A DNA stretch of 64,000 bases from Pseudobdellovibrionaceae bacterium (GTDB lineage: Bacteria > Bdellovibrionota > Bdellovibrionia > Bdellovibrionales > Bdellovibrionaceae). The stretch covers positions 1-64,000 of the forward strand of contig JAHBUS010000008.1 of the NCBI GenBank assembly GCA_019637955.1, read 5' to 3'. The notes under the pieces were generated by a model. The model worked only from the letters and a program-made list of their open reading frames with translations, had not been told where the DNA came from and made no database searches. Numbering within the stretch: position 1 is the stretch's first letter; every line of letters begins with the position of its first letter. Below, piece by piece: positions 7,071-16,719 of the stretch. Both the position numbers and the translations under genes were made by a program.

Positions 7071-9608
7071 ATGGCAAGAAAAAGTGAAACTAGAATCGAT
7101 AAGTTTACATGGTCTATAGACAAGTTGAACGCGTATCTGCCAGATGACTGGCGGGATCAAGAGATCAACTTTTTGAGATCACTAAACAAATTCTGTCATA
7201 GCAAATATCACGATGAACCAGATTGCTATGCGCCTTTCGAAAAACTCCTAAAAGGTCTGTTTTCCTTTAAAAAATCACCTAACAATAGAATTAGCTCAGA
7301 ATTACAGTACCTCAGAAACCGAAATCCGAAATCATTTGCGAATTCAAAAGAATGCCCCGATTTTATATTCGGAAAAGACGAAAACGTATTTTTCGAGCTA
7401 AAGAACCGTGAGGATCTCGATAAAATAAATACTTCTCGCGGAAAAAGTCCTCACAAACAGATACAAGACTACCTTAAAGCATGCCAGGGTGATGCATTTG
7501 GTATCTTGTGTAATCTTGAGACATTTCGCTTTTACTTAAAAGCGGGAGAAGCAGTAAAAGTATCCAAAGACCTAAAAATCGATGAGGCACAGCAAAATGG
7601 TCTTTGTGTGGTTCTATTTACAATTTTTTCAGAATCATCTGCTTTTCGAGCTTCAAAGGACGTTCGAGCGCTTCTGCCTTTTGTCGCAAGCAAAGACGGC
7701 GATCTTCTCACCAAAGAGGTGGTGGAAATTCTCGTTGAGACATACATTAAAATGAGTCGGCTCGCCTCTCCAAGCGAAGATCACATCTGTCGACTACTAA
7801 TATGCCGGATAGCCTTTATATTCGTGGCTGAAAGCCGAGGCATTGTCGAAAAAGGTTTATCAGTTCGAATACTAGACGACATGAAGTGGAGCCCGCGAGC
7901 TTATCTGCAGTTTTTTGATATGTTCAATCGAGGCAGTAAGAAAAATAATATCCCCAAGTTTAACGGAAAGCTTTTTCACCTCAGAGGCGAGAAAACGATT
8001 GGTTCGAGAACTATTAGTGAACTCTACAACGGCATAAAAAGAGTTAATCATCTATTAAATTCTACTAATGCTGAGATTAACGACGAAATCCCAGGGTCTA
8101 TTTTAGAAACGCTATACTCAGCCGATCACAATTCAGAAAAGATAAAACTTAGCTCCATCTGCGATGATGCTCAAAAAAGAATTACAGACCGCATGGAGAA
8201 TGGCACCTTTTATACTGGAAAACTTATTTCAGAACTTGCTGCCGATGCGTTAGTGGGCGACCAACAATTTGACTTTATGCCTTCGATTATGGACTTATGC
8301 GCAGGCAGTGGTTCGCTTTTACTTCCCTGCATTAGAAAGCTTGCGATGCAGATAAGCCGAAAGAAAGGGCTATCATTTTATGATGCCTTAGAAAATGTCA
8401 TCGCAAATAATCTTTGGGCTGTAGACAAAGATAAAACAGCTATAGAGCTAATCAGACTGAACCTAGCGATCGAAACGGCACGTTTTGGCACCCCTTTAAT
8501 CGACTCCTCTCAACACTTAATCAGAGCTGACGCCTTAGGAAGTATCGACGCCCCTATGGGTAGTTTTGATCTTTGCATATCGAATCCACCATATTTGTTG
8601 TGGGAAAAACTCACCTCAGAACAAAGCGAATTGGATGGTGAATCCCTAAAAACAGGTAGTGAGCTTTTCTCCTCATCAAGCAAACCAGACCTATGGTACT
8701 TTTTTCTCGAGAAAGCTTTGAAGCTTGTAAAAATAGGTGGAAGGGTAGGCCTAGTTGTAAGTGATACCTGGATTAGTTCAGGCCGAGGTGCCGACGTCAG
8801 AAAGTTGTTCGAAAATACTCTAACTTTAGAAAAGGTGATCCATTTCGGATATCCCCTCTTTCCCGGGTCGTCATCATGTCCCTCTATTCTTATTATACGC
8901 AAAGAGGAGCCTGACGCAAATCATCAAGTCATTATCGAGTCCTATCGATCAGAGAGCAAACGCCAAACTACGAACGCGATTTTGCGAAAAACACCAGTGA
9001 ATCGATGGTTGTTGTCTCAGTCCGAACTTACACAATGGCTAGAGAAGTGTATCCCATTTGCCGGGGATCTGGAGGCAAAACGGTCTCGCTACCAAACCGA
9101 CAGGCTACCTAAATTTAAAGAAATAGGTTTGGAGGTAACGGAGTTCAGGCTGCAGGGAAAGGTTAACAAATCCAGTATTAAAAAATCATCCAGGCGGCGC
9201 AGTGATATTCCAGTTATGGCGGGAAGAGATTTCGGTAAGAATATGGGATTTATCGCCGCAAGCAAAGTTCCTGAGAGTTGGCTAACCGTCGGAAATCCAG
9301 CAATCCTTGTACAGAGGAAGGGTCCGTTCATTAACACAACCGTCGTTGATAAATGCCCAGCTCCCTTTGTGGGCTTGACCGTCGTTGGTTGCGCAAAACG
9401 ACTTCCCCTAAAGGTCTTAAAGGAACTCAATACTTATTTGAATTCCGATGATTTTCGCAAATGGTACATGATGAGATATTCAACAACATGGACTCAGGGC
9501 GGTTATTTGTTTCTTAATACCTTTATGTCTGACTATCCCTGCCCGAGAGATATTGCGGAAAAGATTTTAAAAATTACTAAAACCGAGAAAATTTTGAAGG
9601 CAGCTTAA
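7071..9608 (+). CDS. single-chain restriction-modification enzyme (type IIG-like, N6-adenine methylase fused to PD-(D/E)XK nuclease)
   Basis: The product has 845 residues. Near the N-terminus CPDFIF (P96-D97) and FELK (E109-K111) form a PD...ExK nuclease signature. The methylase half has motif I as DLCAGSGSLLLP (about residue 407) and motif IV as SNPPYLLWE (about residue 504), in the gamma-class N6-adenine order. The C-terminal region of about 250 residues, with ILVQRKGPF and WTQGGYLFL, would be the target recognition domain. Such enzymes cut and methylate DNA with one polypeptide and defend against phage. Codon usage is AT-rich compared with all neighbours and the gene lies beside a tRNA gene, both signs of transfer. 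No separate specificity or nuclease gene is present. A BREX-type methylase without nuclease activity is the alternative. Confidence 0.75.
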   Translation: MARKSETRIDKFTWSIDKLNAYLPDDWRDQEINFLRSLNKFCHSKYHDEPDCYAPFEKLLKGLFSFKKSPNNRISSELQYLRNRNPKSFANSKECPDFIFGKDENVFFELKNREDLDKINTSRGKSPHKQIQDYLKACQGDAFGILCNLETFRFYLKAGEAVKVSKDLKIDEAQQNGLCVVLFTIFSESSAFRASKDVRALLPFVASKDGDLLTKEVVEILVETYIKMSRLASPSEDHICRLLICRIAFIFVAESRGIVEKGLSVRILDDMKWSPRAYLQFFDMFNRGSKKNNIPKFNGKLFHLRGEKTIGSRTISELYNGIKRVNHLLNSTNAEINDEIPGSILETLYSADHNSEKIKLSSICDDAQKRITDRMENGTFYTGKLISELAADALVGDQQFDFMPSIMDLCAGSGSLLLPCIRKLAMQISRKKGLSFYDALENVIANNLWAVDKDKTAIELIRLNLAIETARFGTPLIDSSQHLIRADALGSIDAPMGSFDLCISNPPYLLWEKLTSEQSELDGESLKTGSELFSSSSKPDLWYFFLEKALKLVKIGGRVGLVVSDTWISSGRGADVRKLFENTLTLEKVIHFGYPLFPGSSSCPSILIIRKEEPDANHQVIIESYRSESKRQTTNAILRKTPVNRWLLSQSELTQWLEKCIPFAGDLEAKRSRYQTDRLPKFKEIGLEVTEFRLQGKVNKSSIKKSSRRRSDIPVMAGRDFGKNMGFIAASKVPESWLTVGNPAILVQRKGPFINTTVVDKCPAPFVGLTVVGCAKRLPLKVLKELNTYLNSDDFRKWYMMRYSTTWTQGGYLFLNTFMSDYPCPRDIAEKILKITKTEKILKAA

Positions 9609-9689
9609 GAACATTGCTACTCGCCCTGCATTTTAAAGCCGTCTTAAATAAACACGCTGGAAAAGAAAAATTAATAGTTGGAGATAAAA

Positions 9690-9766
9690 TGGTAGGGGCT
9701 GAGGGATTCGAACCCCCGATCCGGCGGTTATGAGCCGCCTGCTTTAACCAACTAAGCTAAGCCCCC
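9690..9766 (-). tRNA. tRNA with CAU anticodon (Ile2 or elongator Met)
   Basis: The reverse strand folds as a full cloverleaf: acceptor GGGGGCT paired with AGCCCCT, a D arm from TAGCTTAGTTGGTTAAAGC, anticodon loop CTCATAA with stem GGCGG/CCGCC, T arm GGGGG-TTCGAAT-CCCTC, and an encoded CCA. The CAU anticodon with an AGCAGGCGGCTCAT context resembles tRNA-Ile2, whose C34 is converted to lysidine by TilS, but elongator Met cannot be excluded. A weak promoter, TTGTGG-17-TAGCCT on the minus strand (9812-9784), is placed correctly upstream. The restriction-modification insert lies on its 3' side. Confidence 0.93.
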
Positions 9767-9854
9767 GCCGCGGGTTCAAAAAAAGGCTAGCAAACATCGC
9801 GTCTTGCCACAAACCAAAAACATCTGCGACCCTAGAGGGCCATCGGAGGTCCTC

Positions 9855-10427
9855 ATGCTCATGACACTACTGTTCTCACTCACCGTCTCGGCCGCACCGG
9901 TTGAATCGGTGGTCACCACGCCTCACGCACCGCGCGTGCAAGGCCTCTGGAAAAGCCTCGAACCCGAAAAGATCGGTGGCAATGTCTACGCCACCAAAGA
10001 GATCGAGTTCACCCTGAGCCGCTGGCAAGAGACCATCTTCTTCGCGCAAGATTCCGACATGAAGAAGGTCTTTTTGATCCACCGATCCGAAGGCCCTTTC
10101 GAACTCAAAGCGGGCGCCGAAGGTGCCCCCTGGAAGCTGGATCTCAAAGTCAGCCGCCGCGCCCTGAATCTGCAACGAGTGAACCCTGCACTTGCCGGCA
10201 CGCTCGGCATCCGCGGCTGTGGCTTGCTCCCCAAAAAAGAAGTCACGGTTGAAATCGACAGCTGTGGGCTCTTCCCGGCGACGTCGAAATGCCCCATCGA
10301 ATACGAGATCGTGCAGAACAAAGACGGACGCCTTTACCTTGGCGGTCACGGCATGCACGAGTTCAAATGCATTGAGGCCCAGCGGCCGAGCACTCTTGAG
10401 CCCATGGGCCTCAAGAAGGTCCACTAG
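9855..10427 (+). CDS. secreted protein of unknown function
   Basis: The product has 190 residues. A GGAGGT lies just upstream of the ATG at 9855, and the protein begins MLMTLLFSLTVSAAP, a short signal peptide with an AxA-type cleavage site. The mature part is predicted to be beta-rich and has Cys pairs (GIRGCG, IDSCG, TSKCPIEYEI, HEFKCIEA), compatible with disulphides in the periplasm. I do not recognise the family. The frame is open further upstream, but the ribosome site decides the start. A bidirectional terminator separates it from rpoD. Confidence 0.75.
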   Translation: MLMTLLFSLTVSAAPVESVVTTPHAPRVQGLWKSLEPEKIGGNVYATKEIEFTLSRWQETIFFAQDSDMKKVFLIHRSEGPFELKAGAEGAPWKLDLKVSRRALNLQRVNPALAGTLGIRGCGLLPKKEVTVEIDSCGLFPATSKCPIEYEIVQNKDGRLYLGGHGMHEFKCIEAQRPSTLEPMGLKKVH

Positions 10428-10442
10428 CGCATCCCCAAAAAA

Positions 10443-10482
10443 GAAAGGCTCCTTGCGGAGCCTTTCTTCAATCGTTTTTTCA
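10443..10482. terminator. bidirectional rho-independent terminator between the 9855 gene and rpoD
   Basis: A perfect 10-bp stem, GAAAGGCTCC (10443-10452) with GGAGCCTTTC (10457-10466), closes a TTGC loop. T-rich sequence follows on the plus strand (CTTCAATCGTTTTTTC). On the minus strand an A-rich flank gives TTTTTTGGGG after the stem. It fits termination of both converging units. Confidence 0.85.
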
Positions 10483-10491
10483 GTTTAAAAT

Positions 10492-12306
10492 TTATGTATC
10501 AACGAACGTCTTGAGTTTGTTCGAACGCGAGGGGTGGCGCAACTTGCGCAGAGCCTTGGCCTCGATCTGACGGATCCGCTCACGAGTCACGTTGAAATCC
10601 TGACCCACCTCTTCAAGGGTGTGATCCGACTCTTCACCGATCCCGAAGCGCATGCGCAGGACCTTCTCCTCACGAGGAGTGAGCGTCGAAAGCACGCGGC
10701 GGGTTTGCTCGGCCAAGTTCAAATTCACGATGGCCTCGGCGGGGTTGATGACCTTTTTGTCCTCGATAAAGTCGCCCAAGTGCGAATCTTCCTCTTCACC
10801 CACGGGGGTTTCGAGCGAGATCGGCTCTTTCGCGATTTTCAAGACTTTACGGACCTTGTCGACCGGCATGTCCATGCGCTCGGCGATCTCTTCGGGCATC
10901 GGCTCGCGGCCAAGCTCCTGAACCAAGTAGCGCGACGTGCGCACCAACTTGTTGATCGTTTCGATCATGTGAACCGGAATACGGATCGTACGGGCCTGAT
11001 CCGCGATGGCGCGGGTGATGGCCTGACGGATCCACCAAGTCGCGTACGTCGAGAATTTAAATCCACGGCGGTACTCGAACTTGTCGACGGCTTTCATCAA
11101 ACCGATGTTGCCCTCTTGGATCAAATCCAAGAATTGCAAACCGCGGTTGGTGTACTTTTTCGCGATCGAAACCACGAGACGAAGATTCGCCTCGACGAGT
11201 TCGGATTTCGCGTAGTCGGACTCTTTCTCACCTTTCCAGATCGCGGTGTAGGTCTCGCTGATCCAGCGGTGATTCATTTCGGTTTCTTCGAGCAGGCGCT
11301 GAACGCGGATGTTGGCTTCTTGAGCCTGCAGCGCGTACGTGCGGAAACGGGCAAAAGAAAGGCCCGTGTCCTTCGTCATTTTTTGCAGCTCTTTCTCGTT
11401 GCCCTCGATAAGTTTGAGGCGTTCAACGAGCGCGTTCGTGTCTTTGGAGAACGTGCGCTCATTGCCGTCTTTCACGCGGCGGCGGAGCGAGTTGAGGCGG
11501 TTCACGAGATTGCGGAACTTCACGACGATCCGGTTGATCGTCTTACGGTTGAAGTTGATGCTCTCGAAATTCGCCATGAGCACTTCGTTCAAAGCGGTGA
11601 GTTCTTTCCAGGCTTTGTCGCGCGAAGGAGAGTTGAGCTCCTCTTTACGCAAGGTCGCAAACAGCGGGCCCGCGGTGCGCTTGTACTCGTTTACGATCCC
11701 GATCAATTGGTGGATCTTCTCGATGTACTCTTTTTCGTCGTACTGAGTTTCTTCGTCCTCAAGACCGCGGAAGATCGATTTGACCTTGATGCGGCCTTCA
11801 TCGAGGCGCTTACCGAGATTGATGATCTCGATGGTTCCGATGGGCGACATCAAGATGGCGCGCACGATCTCGCGCTCGCCCTTCTCGATACGGCGGGCGA
11901 TCTCAACTTCACCCTCACGGGTGAGCAGCGAAACCGAGCCCATTTTGCGCAGGTAAAGACGAACGGGGTCATTGCCCTTGACGTCTTCGCCTTCGGATTC
12001 TTCGTCTTCGTCTTTCTCTTCGTCCTCTTTGTCGGGGTCGGCGAGGAAGGCGTCTTTTTCTTCATCTTTACCGGTTTCGAGTTCGGTGATGGTCACACCG
12101 CCAACTTCGAGACCGTGCATGAAAGCATCGAGCACGCTGGCCGCGATGATTTCGGGGGGGAGCAACTCGTTAATCTCCTCGATCGTGAGCGTGCCTTTTT
12201 CTTTGGCCAGCTTCACGAACTTCTGGACTTCTTCTTTGATCATCGCCTCTTGTTCGGCGACGGAAAGAATTTTAACGGGCTCTTTGGAATTCGGATTCAT
12301 CGACAT
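10492..12306 (-). CDS. rpoD: RNA polymerase primary sigma factor (sigma-70)
   Basis: This 604-residue protein directs RNA polymerase to housekeeping promoters. It has region 1.1 at the N-terminus and a very acidic linker (about residues 80-105). Region 1.2 follows ([18 protein letters not shown]), then a spacer and the classical region 2 ([57 protein letters not shown]). Region 3 ([13 protein letters not shown]) and region 4 ([35 protein letters not shown]) complete it. It is the last gene of the rpsU-yqeY-dnaG-rpoD cluster, 10 bases after dnaG, and ends at a terminator. Promoters called in this window show the expected TTGAC-17-TAGACT type elements. Confidence 0.98.
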   Translation of the reverse strand: MSMNPNSKEPVKILSVAEQEAMIKEEVQKFVKLAKEKGTLTIEEINELLPPEIIAASVLDAFMHGLEVGGVTITELETGKDEEKDAFLADPDKEDEEKDEDEESEGEDVKGNDPVRLYLRKMGSVSLLTREGEVEIARRIEKGEREIVRAILMSPIGTIEIINLGKRLDEGRIKVKSIFRGLEDEETQYDEKEYIEKIHQLIGIVNEYKRTAGPLFATLRKEELNSPSRDKAWKELTALNEVLMANFESINFNRKTINRIVVKFRNLVNRLNSLRRRVKDGNERTFSKDTNALVERLKLIEGNEKELQKMTKDTGLSFARFRTYALQAQEANIRVQRLLEETEMNHRWISETYTAIWKGEKESDYAKSELVEANLRLVVSIAKKYTNRGLQFLDLIQEGNIGLMKAVDKFEYRRGFKFSTYATWWIRQAITRAIADQARTIRIPVHMIETINKLVRTSRYLVQELGREPMPEEIAERMDMPVDKVRKVLKIAKEPISLETPVGEEEDSHLGDFIEDKKVINPAEAIVNLNLAEQTRRVLSTLTPREEKVLRMRFGIGEESDHTLEEVGQDFNVTRERIRQIEAKALRKLRHPSRSNKLKTFVDT

Positions 12307-12316
12307 CTGTTTCCCT

Positions 12317-14215
12317 TCACGATTCCTTTTGCAGATTCAGACGGTCACGCTGAACTTTCATCAAGCGTTCCATCAACTCAGGGCTCGGCGCGACTTTCAA
12401 CTGCTGCTGAATACGCGCGACTTCGGCCTTGAGGGCGAGATCACGAACACGTTTCAAAGAGTCTTTGAACAGTCCGCGCTCGCGCTCCTGCTTTTCACCC
12501 TCGTCGTCATCGGAGTTGGATCCGCCCGCGATTTCGCCGGCGCCGATCAGCATCTCTGGTTTGTCGACAATTGAAGTCAGCAGACCGGTCAATTTATCAA
12601 ACTTTTCAGGACCTTGTCGAGTGTGTTCTGCTGCCTTTTCCAGCAAGGCGCGAACCCCGGCGTGAGTCACCTGATCCAGAATCTGGGCGTCCATGGCCTC
12701 TTCAAAGTAGGCACGGTTTTTGAGCATGAGCCCAGCTAGTAATATTTCAACAGCTGGCGCACCTTCCAGGCGGATTTGACCTTCCACAAAGGCCTCGGAC
12801 GGGACCATGGGAGCCGGTTTTTCGGCGGCTTCGGAGCCGCGAGAGGACCCAGAAAAACTTGCATTCCGAGCTGGCGCAGCATTTTGCATAGGGGCCTGGT
12901 AACCGCTCCCACGAGGCGAAAACTTGAGCGCATCCATCAACCAACGCTCCTCAACCCCCAGTTTGGCCTGCACCTCACGGAAGTAAAGACCCTTCAAACG
13001 GTGATCGCGCATCGATTCGAAAATCGGGAGCAAACGGTCGCAGAGCTGAACTTTTTCCGAAGCTTCGCCGCGGAACTCTTGCGTCCACTGACCCAAAACA
13101 AGCGTGAAAAGATCGGGCGCGCGGTCAAGCATCTGCTTGAGCGCCTCGGGGCCTCTGGCCTTGATGAAATCGTCGGGGTCCATGTCGTCCGGCAAGACCA
13201 AACCCTTGGGGTGCAGTTCGCTCGCGAGCAAAATCGGCAGTGAGCGCTCCGCCGCCGTCAGCCCCGCCTGATCACCGTCAAAAAGCGCGATCACGTTCTT
13301 GGTCATGCGGCCCAAAATTTTGCCGTGCTCGGGCGTGAGCGCGGTTCCCATGGTGGCCACGCACTGGCTGATGCCCGACTGCGCGAGCGACACCACGTCC
13401 ATGTAACCCTCAACGATCAGCACCTGGTCTTCACTGCGCACATAGCGCGCGGCCTGAGACATCCCGTAAAGAATTTTGCCTTTGGTGAAAACCGGCGTCT
13501 CGGGGCTGTTCAAATATTTGGGCTCGCCTTGCAAGATCACGCGGCCACCGAACGCGATGGGCTCGCCCATCGGGTTCAGAATCGGAAACATCAAGCGGTC
13601 GCGAAACAAGTCGAAATGGCCGTTGCCTTCCTTGCGGGCTTTGATCAACCGGGCCTCTTCGGCCAGGCTCATCGAAACCCCCTTGGATTTCAGATAATTC
13701 GTGAGACCATCCCACTCTTCGCCCGCATAGCCGATTTGGAATTCTTGGATGGTCTCGGGCGTGAGTCCGCGTTTCGCCGCGTAGACTTTGGCGTGATGAT
13801 TCGAGGGCAAGCGGCGGAACGACTCGAAAAAATACTGGGCCGCGATTTTGTTCGCGTTCATCAGCTCTTTTTTCTTCTTCGAAATCAGGTCTTGTTGGTC
13901 ACGGTCGGCGCTGGTGTCCTCAGGGATCGCGATGTTCGCGCGATTGGCGAGGTACTCAAGCGCATCGCGGAAGTTCATGCCGTTGTAGTCGCGCAAGAAC
14001 GTGAAGATGTTCCCCTTTTTGCCGCAGCCGAAGCAGTTGTAAACCTGCTTGGCCTCGCTCACCGAGAACGAGGCGGTCTTTTCGGGGTGATCCGGAAACG
14101 GACAACGGCCCATAAACCCGCCGGCGGCGGGCTTGAGCTGTGTGTATTGAGAAATGACGTCCACGAGGTTGTTGGCCTCTTGGACCTTCTCGATGAAGTC
14201 CTGACCGAATCGCAT
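12317..14215 (-). CDS. dnaG: DNA primase
   Basis: This 632-residue enzyme makes RNA primers at the replication fork. The N-terminal zinc finger is present ([17 protein letters not shown], then [11 protein letters not shown]). The TOPRIM core has [13 protein letters not shown] and ALFDGDQAG, with the DMDPDDFI motif after it. The C-terminal part is the helicase-interaction region, preceded by a low-complexity Ala/Ser linker at about residues 440-475. It lies 10 bases after yqeY and 10 bases before rpoD, the classical cluster coupling replication, transcription and translation. Confidence 0.98.
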   Translation of the reverse strand: MRFGQDFIEKVQEANNLVDVISQYTQLKPAAGGFMGRCPFPDHPEKTASFSVSEAKQVYNCFGCGKKGNIFTFLRDYNGMNFRDALEYLANRANIAIPEDTSADRDQQDLISKKKKELMNANKIAAQYFFESFRRLPSNHHAKVYAAKRGLTPETIQEFQIGYAGEEWDGLTNYLKSKGVSMSLAEEARLIKARKEGNGHFDLFRDRLMFPILNPMGEPIAFGGRVILQGEPKYLNSPETPVFTKGKILYGMSQAARYVRSEDQVLIVEGYMDVVSLAQSGISQCVATMGTALTPEHGKILGRMTKNVIALFDGDQAGLTAAERSLPILLASELHPKGLVLPDDMDPDDFIKARGPEALKQMLDRAPDLFTLVLGQWTQEFRGEASEKVQLCDRLLPIFESMRDHRLKGLYFREVQAKLGVEERWLMDALKFSPRGSGYQAPMQNAAPARNASFSGSSRGSEAAEKPAPMVPSEAFVEGQIRLEGAPAVEILLAGLMLKNRAYFEEAMDAQILDQVTHAGVRALLEKAAEHTRQGPEKFDKLTGLLTSIVDKPEMLIGAGEIAGGSNSDDDEGEKQERERGLFKDSLKRVRDLALKAEVARIQQQLKVAPSPELMERLMKVQRDRLNLQKES

Positions 14216-14225
14216 TCAGGTCCTT

Positions 14226-14672
14226 TTAAGTCAGTTTAGATTTGATCACTTCGCTGACGATTTTGTTGTCGGCCGCGCCGCCCGATTTGGCGATGACCGC
14301 CTTCATCACGGGGCCCATGTCTTTCACCGTCGAAGCTTTGAGCTCGGCGATGGTGGCGACAACAAGCGCCTCAATCTGCTCGCGCGACATTTGCGCGGGC
14401 AGGTAGTTTTCGAGAATTTTAAGCTCGGCCGTCTCTTTGTCGACGAGATCTTGGCGGCTGGCGGCTTGGTACTGCTCGATGGATTCTTTGCGCTGCTTCA
14501 CCATCTTCTTCACGACGCCGAGGACGTCATCGGGCGTGATGGGGTTGGGGCGCATGTCGATTTCGGTTTTCTTGATCGCGGCTTGCAAAAAGCGGATGGC
14601 GTCCAGACGAAGTGAGTCTTTGGCGCGCATGGCGTCTTTCATGTCGGCGGTGAGTTTTTCGCGGATATCCAT
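14226..14672 (-). CDS. yqeY: GatB/YqeY domain protein
   Basis: The product has 148 residues, MDIREKLTADMKDAMRAKDSLRL followed by the conserved TPDDVLGVVKKMVKQRKESIEQY, LPAQMSREQIE and DMGPVMKAV. YqeY proteins share the C-terminal helical domain of the GatB amidotransferase subunit and may contact tRNA; the exact role is unknown. The frame is open to 14744, but the ATG at 14672 follows a GGAAC-rich ribosome site and is the family start. It lies between rpsU and dnaG, a frequent position. Confidence 0.93.
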   Translation of the reverse strand: MDIREKLTADMKDAMRAKDSLRLDAIRFLQAAIKKTEIDMRPNPITPDDVLGVVKKMVKQRKESIEQYQAASRQDLVDKETAELKILENYLPAQMSREQIEALVVATIAELKASTVKDMGPVMKAVIAKSGGAADNKIVSEVIKSKLT

Positions 14673-14693
14673 GAGAGTTCCTTTCGGTGGGTC

Positions 14694-14731
14694 AAAAAAC
14701 AAAGGGAGATCCTGTGCGGATCTCCCTTTTG
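14694..14731 (-). terminator. rho-independent terminator after rpsU, inside the rpsU-yqeY-dnaG-rpoD cluster
   Basis: On the minus strand AAAGGGAGATCC, loop GCACA, GGATCTCCCTTT form a 12-bp stem, followed by GTTTTTTG. It is placed 23 bases after the rpsU stop. Partial termination here would make more S21 mRNA than primase or sigma mRNA, as known for the E. coli operon. Confidence 0.85.
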
Positions 14732-14753
14732 AAAAACAATTCAAGAGCGGAGA

Positions 14754-14948
14754 TCAATCTCCCCAGCTTTTGCGGGTTTTCTTCGCTGCACGCTTGCGTG
14801 CCGCGATCGATTTCTTTTTCAAACGAACGCTCGGTTTTTCAAAGTTCTCGCGCTTTTTAACTTCCGACAAGATGCCGGCTTTTTCGCACGATTTTTTGAA
14901 ACGACGGAAAGCGCCTTCGAAGCTTTCACCGTCTTTAATACGAACCAT
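14754..14948 (-). CDS. rpsU: 30S ribosomal protein S21
   Basis: This small basic protein of 64 residues ([21 protein letters not shown], then [21 protein letters not shown]) has the usual length and sequence of S21. S21 binds near the 3' end of 16S rRNA and helps translation initiation. A start 9 codons further upstream is possible but would add a hydrophobic run not found in the family. It heads the macromolecular synthesis cluster and is divergent from tadA. Confidence 0.96.
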   Translation of the reverse strand: MVRIKDGESFEGAFRRFKKSCEKAGILSEVKKRENFEKPSVRLKKKSIAARKRAAKKTRKSWGD

Positions 14949-14995
14949 TGCCACAAAAATCACCGGGCCTTTCAAGGTGGCGGAAAGATCAAGGA

Positions 14996-15044
14996 TGTAG
15001 CACCTCGCTTTGGGGCTGACAACACTGGAGACCTCCCCTAGGAT
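14996..15044. promoter_or_regulatory. overlapping divergent promoters for rpsU and tadA
   Basis: On the plus strand CTGACA (15016-15021), a 17-base spacer and TAGGAT (15039-15044) make a good sigma-70 promoter. Its start would fall near 15051, at the tadA ATG (15052). On the minus strand TTGTCA, a 17-base spacer and TGC-TACATC, an extended -10, face rpsU and end near 14996. The two core promoters overlap, so they may compete. Confidence 0.45.
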
Positions 15045-15051
15045 CTTTCAC

Positions 15052-15537
15052 ATGAGTTCAGAGACAAATGGTGTGTCGCGTCAGGATGAGTTCTGGATGC
15101 GCAAGGCGCTCGAATTGGCCCGAAAAGCCGGTGAACGGGATGAAGTCCCGATCGGGGCCCTTTTAATTGGATCTGACGGCACCACCATCCTTTCGCGGGC
15201 CATGAACCGCAAAGAGGAGTGGATGACCCCCTTGGGGCATGCCGAACTCATTGCCCTGCACCGGGCTTCGCAAAAAAAGCGGGCCTGGCGCCTGACCGGC
15301 AGCACCCTTTACGTGACGCTCGAGCCCTGCGTGATGTGCGCGGGCGCCCTTTGGCAGGCGCGCGTTTCGCGCGTGGTTTATGGCGCGAGTGATCCCAAAG
15401 GCGGCGGCGTGAAATCGCTGTACCAAATTTTGGAAGACCCTCGCCTGAATCACCGCTGCGAAGTTGTCGGCGGCGTTCTTGCCAGCGAGTGCGGCTTGCT
15501 TCTCTCGAACTACTTCCGCGAGAAAAGGAAAAAATAA
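15052..15537 (+). CDS. tadA: tRNA adenosine-34 deaminase
   Basis: The product has 161 residues. It carries the zinc deaminase signature: HAE (H63-E65) and PCVMC (C93, C96). EVPIGALLI and LYVTLEP are typical of TadA, which converts the wobble adenosine of tRNA-Arg(ACG) to inosine. It is a full-length match. The ATG at 15052 has AGGATC 8 bases upstream, but this overlaps a predicted -10 element (see findings). The stop TAA overlaps the next ATG (TAATG). Confidence 0.95.
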   Translation: MSSETNGVSRQDEFWMRKALELARKAGERDEVPIGALLIGSDGTTILSRAMNRKEEWMTPLGHAELIALHRASQKKRAWRLTGSTLYVTLEPCVMCAGALWQARVSRVVYGASDPKGGGVKSLYQILEDPRLNHRCEVVGGVLASECGLLLSNYFREKRKK

Positions 15538-16565
15538 TGTCTTTGATGTCGCCCGAGCGTGCGCTCGCAGAACTCGACCAGCTGCTCACAGAGTGGAACT
15601 CGACGCCGGTGGGGCGCCGGACTTTTCTGATGTCGATGGGCGTGATTCTGGCCAGCTGCGCGACGCCCGAAAAAACGCGCTTCCGCGAGGGCGACAATAC
15701 CGGGCAGAACACGGATCTCACCGTGGCGGATGAAAAGCGCATGACCCAAGAAGTGCTTCCGCAAATGCGCAAAGACTACCCGGCGCTGAAAAACGCCGAG
15801 ATGCAGGCGTACGTCAGCAACCTCGGCCGCCGCATTTCTTTGGCCAACAAAATCGAAGGCCATCCGTACAACTACAATTTCACCGTGGTCGATGTCGATT
15901 ACGTGAATGCGTTCGCGCTTCCCGCGGGAACCGTGTTTGTCACCACCCCGCTCATCGCGATGGCCGACAACGAAGCCGAACTCGCGGGCGTGATCGGGCA
16001 CGAGATCGGACACATCAAAGCGCGCCACACGGCCGAGCGCATGGATGCCGCCAAGCGGGCGCAAAGCAGCACCTGGAAATATGCGCTGGGCGGGGGTCTT
16101 TTGGGAGGCGTGCTCGGTTACGGTTTGGGACGAATCGCCTGCCCGCCGAGCGACAATGCCTGTTTGCAAAAGGCCACGCAGCTCGGCGCCGCCGCCGGCG
16201 CGGGCGGCGGACTTTTGGTGCAGAAATACGGCTTCATGCAAAACTCGCAAGAAGACGAAATGGAAGCGGACCGCATCGGCTTTCGCACGGCCTTGAATGC
16301 GGGTTACGACAAAGACAAAATCGGCACATTCTACTCCAAACTTCTGACGATGGAGCGCCAACGCAAAGGTGAATCGCCCGCGATCTTACAAAGCGTGCAA
16401 GACGCGATGAGCACGCACCCGCCGTCTCAGCGCCGCGTGGACCAAATGAATGAGATGGCCGCGCAAACGCCGCGCTCGGCGAAGTCGGTGGTGTCGTCTC
16501 GTGATTTTGACCGCATGAAAGCGATGGCCGTCAAAATCGGCGCCGCCAAAAAGTCGAAGGCCTAG
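15537..16565 (+). CDS. M48 family zinc metalloprotease, lipoprotein
   Basis: The product has 342 residues. The zinc site HEIGH (H155-E156-H159) is followed by a third ligand in EDEMEADRIG, and a small Gly-rich segment lies between, as in M48/BepA-like proteases that act on outer-membrane proteins. The N-terminus is unusual: about 25 hydrophilic residues precede GRRTFLMSMGVILASC, which looks like a twin-arginine signal ending in a lipobox (C41). That suggests Tat-dependent lipoprotein export. The start ATG overlaps the tadA stop, so translation is probably coupled. The C-terminus (STHPPSQRRVDQM) is typical of the family. Confidence 0.9.
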   Translation: MSLMSPERALAELDQLLTEWNSTPVGRRTFLMSMGVILASCATPEKTRFREGDNTGQNTDLTVADEKRMTQEVLPQMRKDYPALKNAEMQAYVSNLGRRISLANKIEGHPYNYNFTVVDVDYVNAFALPAGTVFVTTPLIAMADNEAELAGVIGHEIGHIKARHTAERMDAAKRAQSSTWKYALGGGLLGGVLGYGLGRIACPPSDNACLQKATQLGAAAGAGGGLLVQKYGFMQNSQEDEMEADRIGFRTALNAGYDKDKIGTFYSKLLTMERQRKGESPAILQSVQDAMSTHPPSQRRVDQMNEMAAQTPRSAKSVVSSRDFDRMKAMAVKIGAAKKSKA

Positions 16566-16719
16566 CTCGCAAAACTCCAGACAAACTCAAGGACCACTCA
16601 AGATCCCTCAATTGTGAAGGCCTCAGAGCGTTCTGGACTTCGCACGCTCAAAGCCGCTCCTTATCCTGCATAAACATAAAAAGCTGAGCCACCACATGGT
16701 TCCAAGGAAGGATTCACTT

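Noticed and set aside
10534-12432. 632-codon open frame antisense to rpoD
   Set aside because: It mirrors rpoD codons in the complementary frame; GC-rich third positions keep antisense frames open. Similar long antisense frames over spoVR (19512-21047), prkA (22249-23553), sufB (53450-54709) and tolB (61801-63270) are rejected for the same reason.
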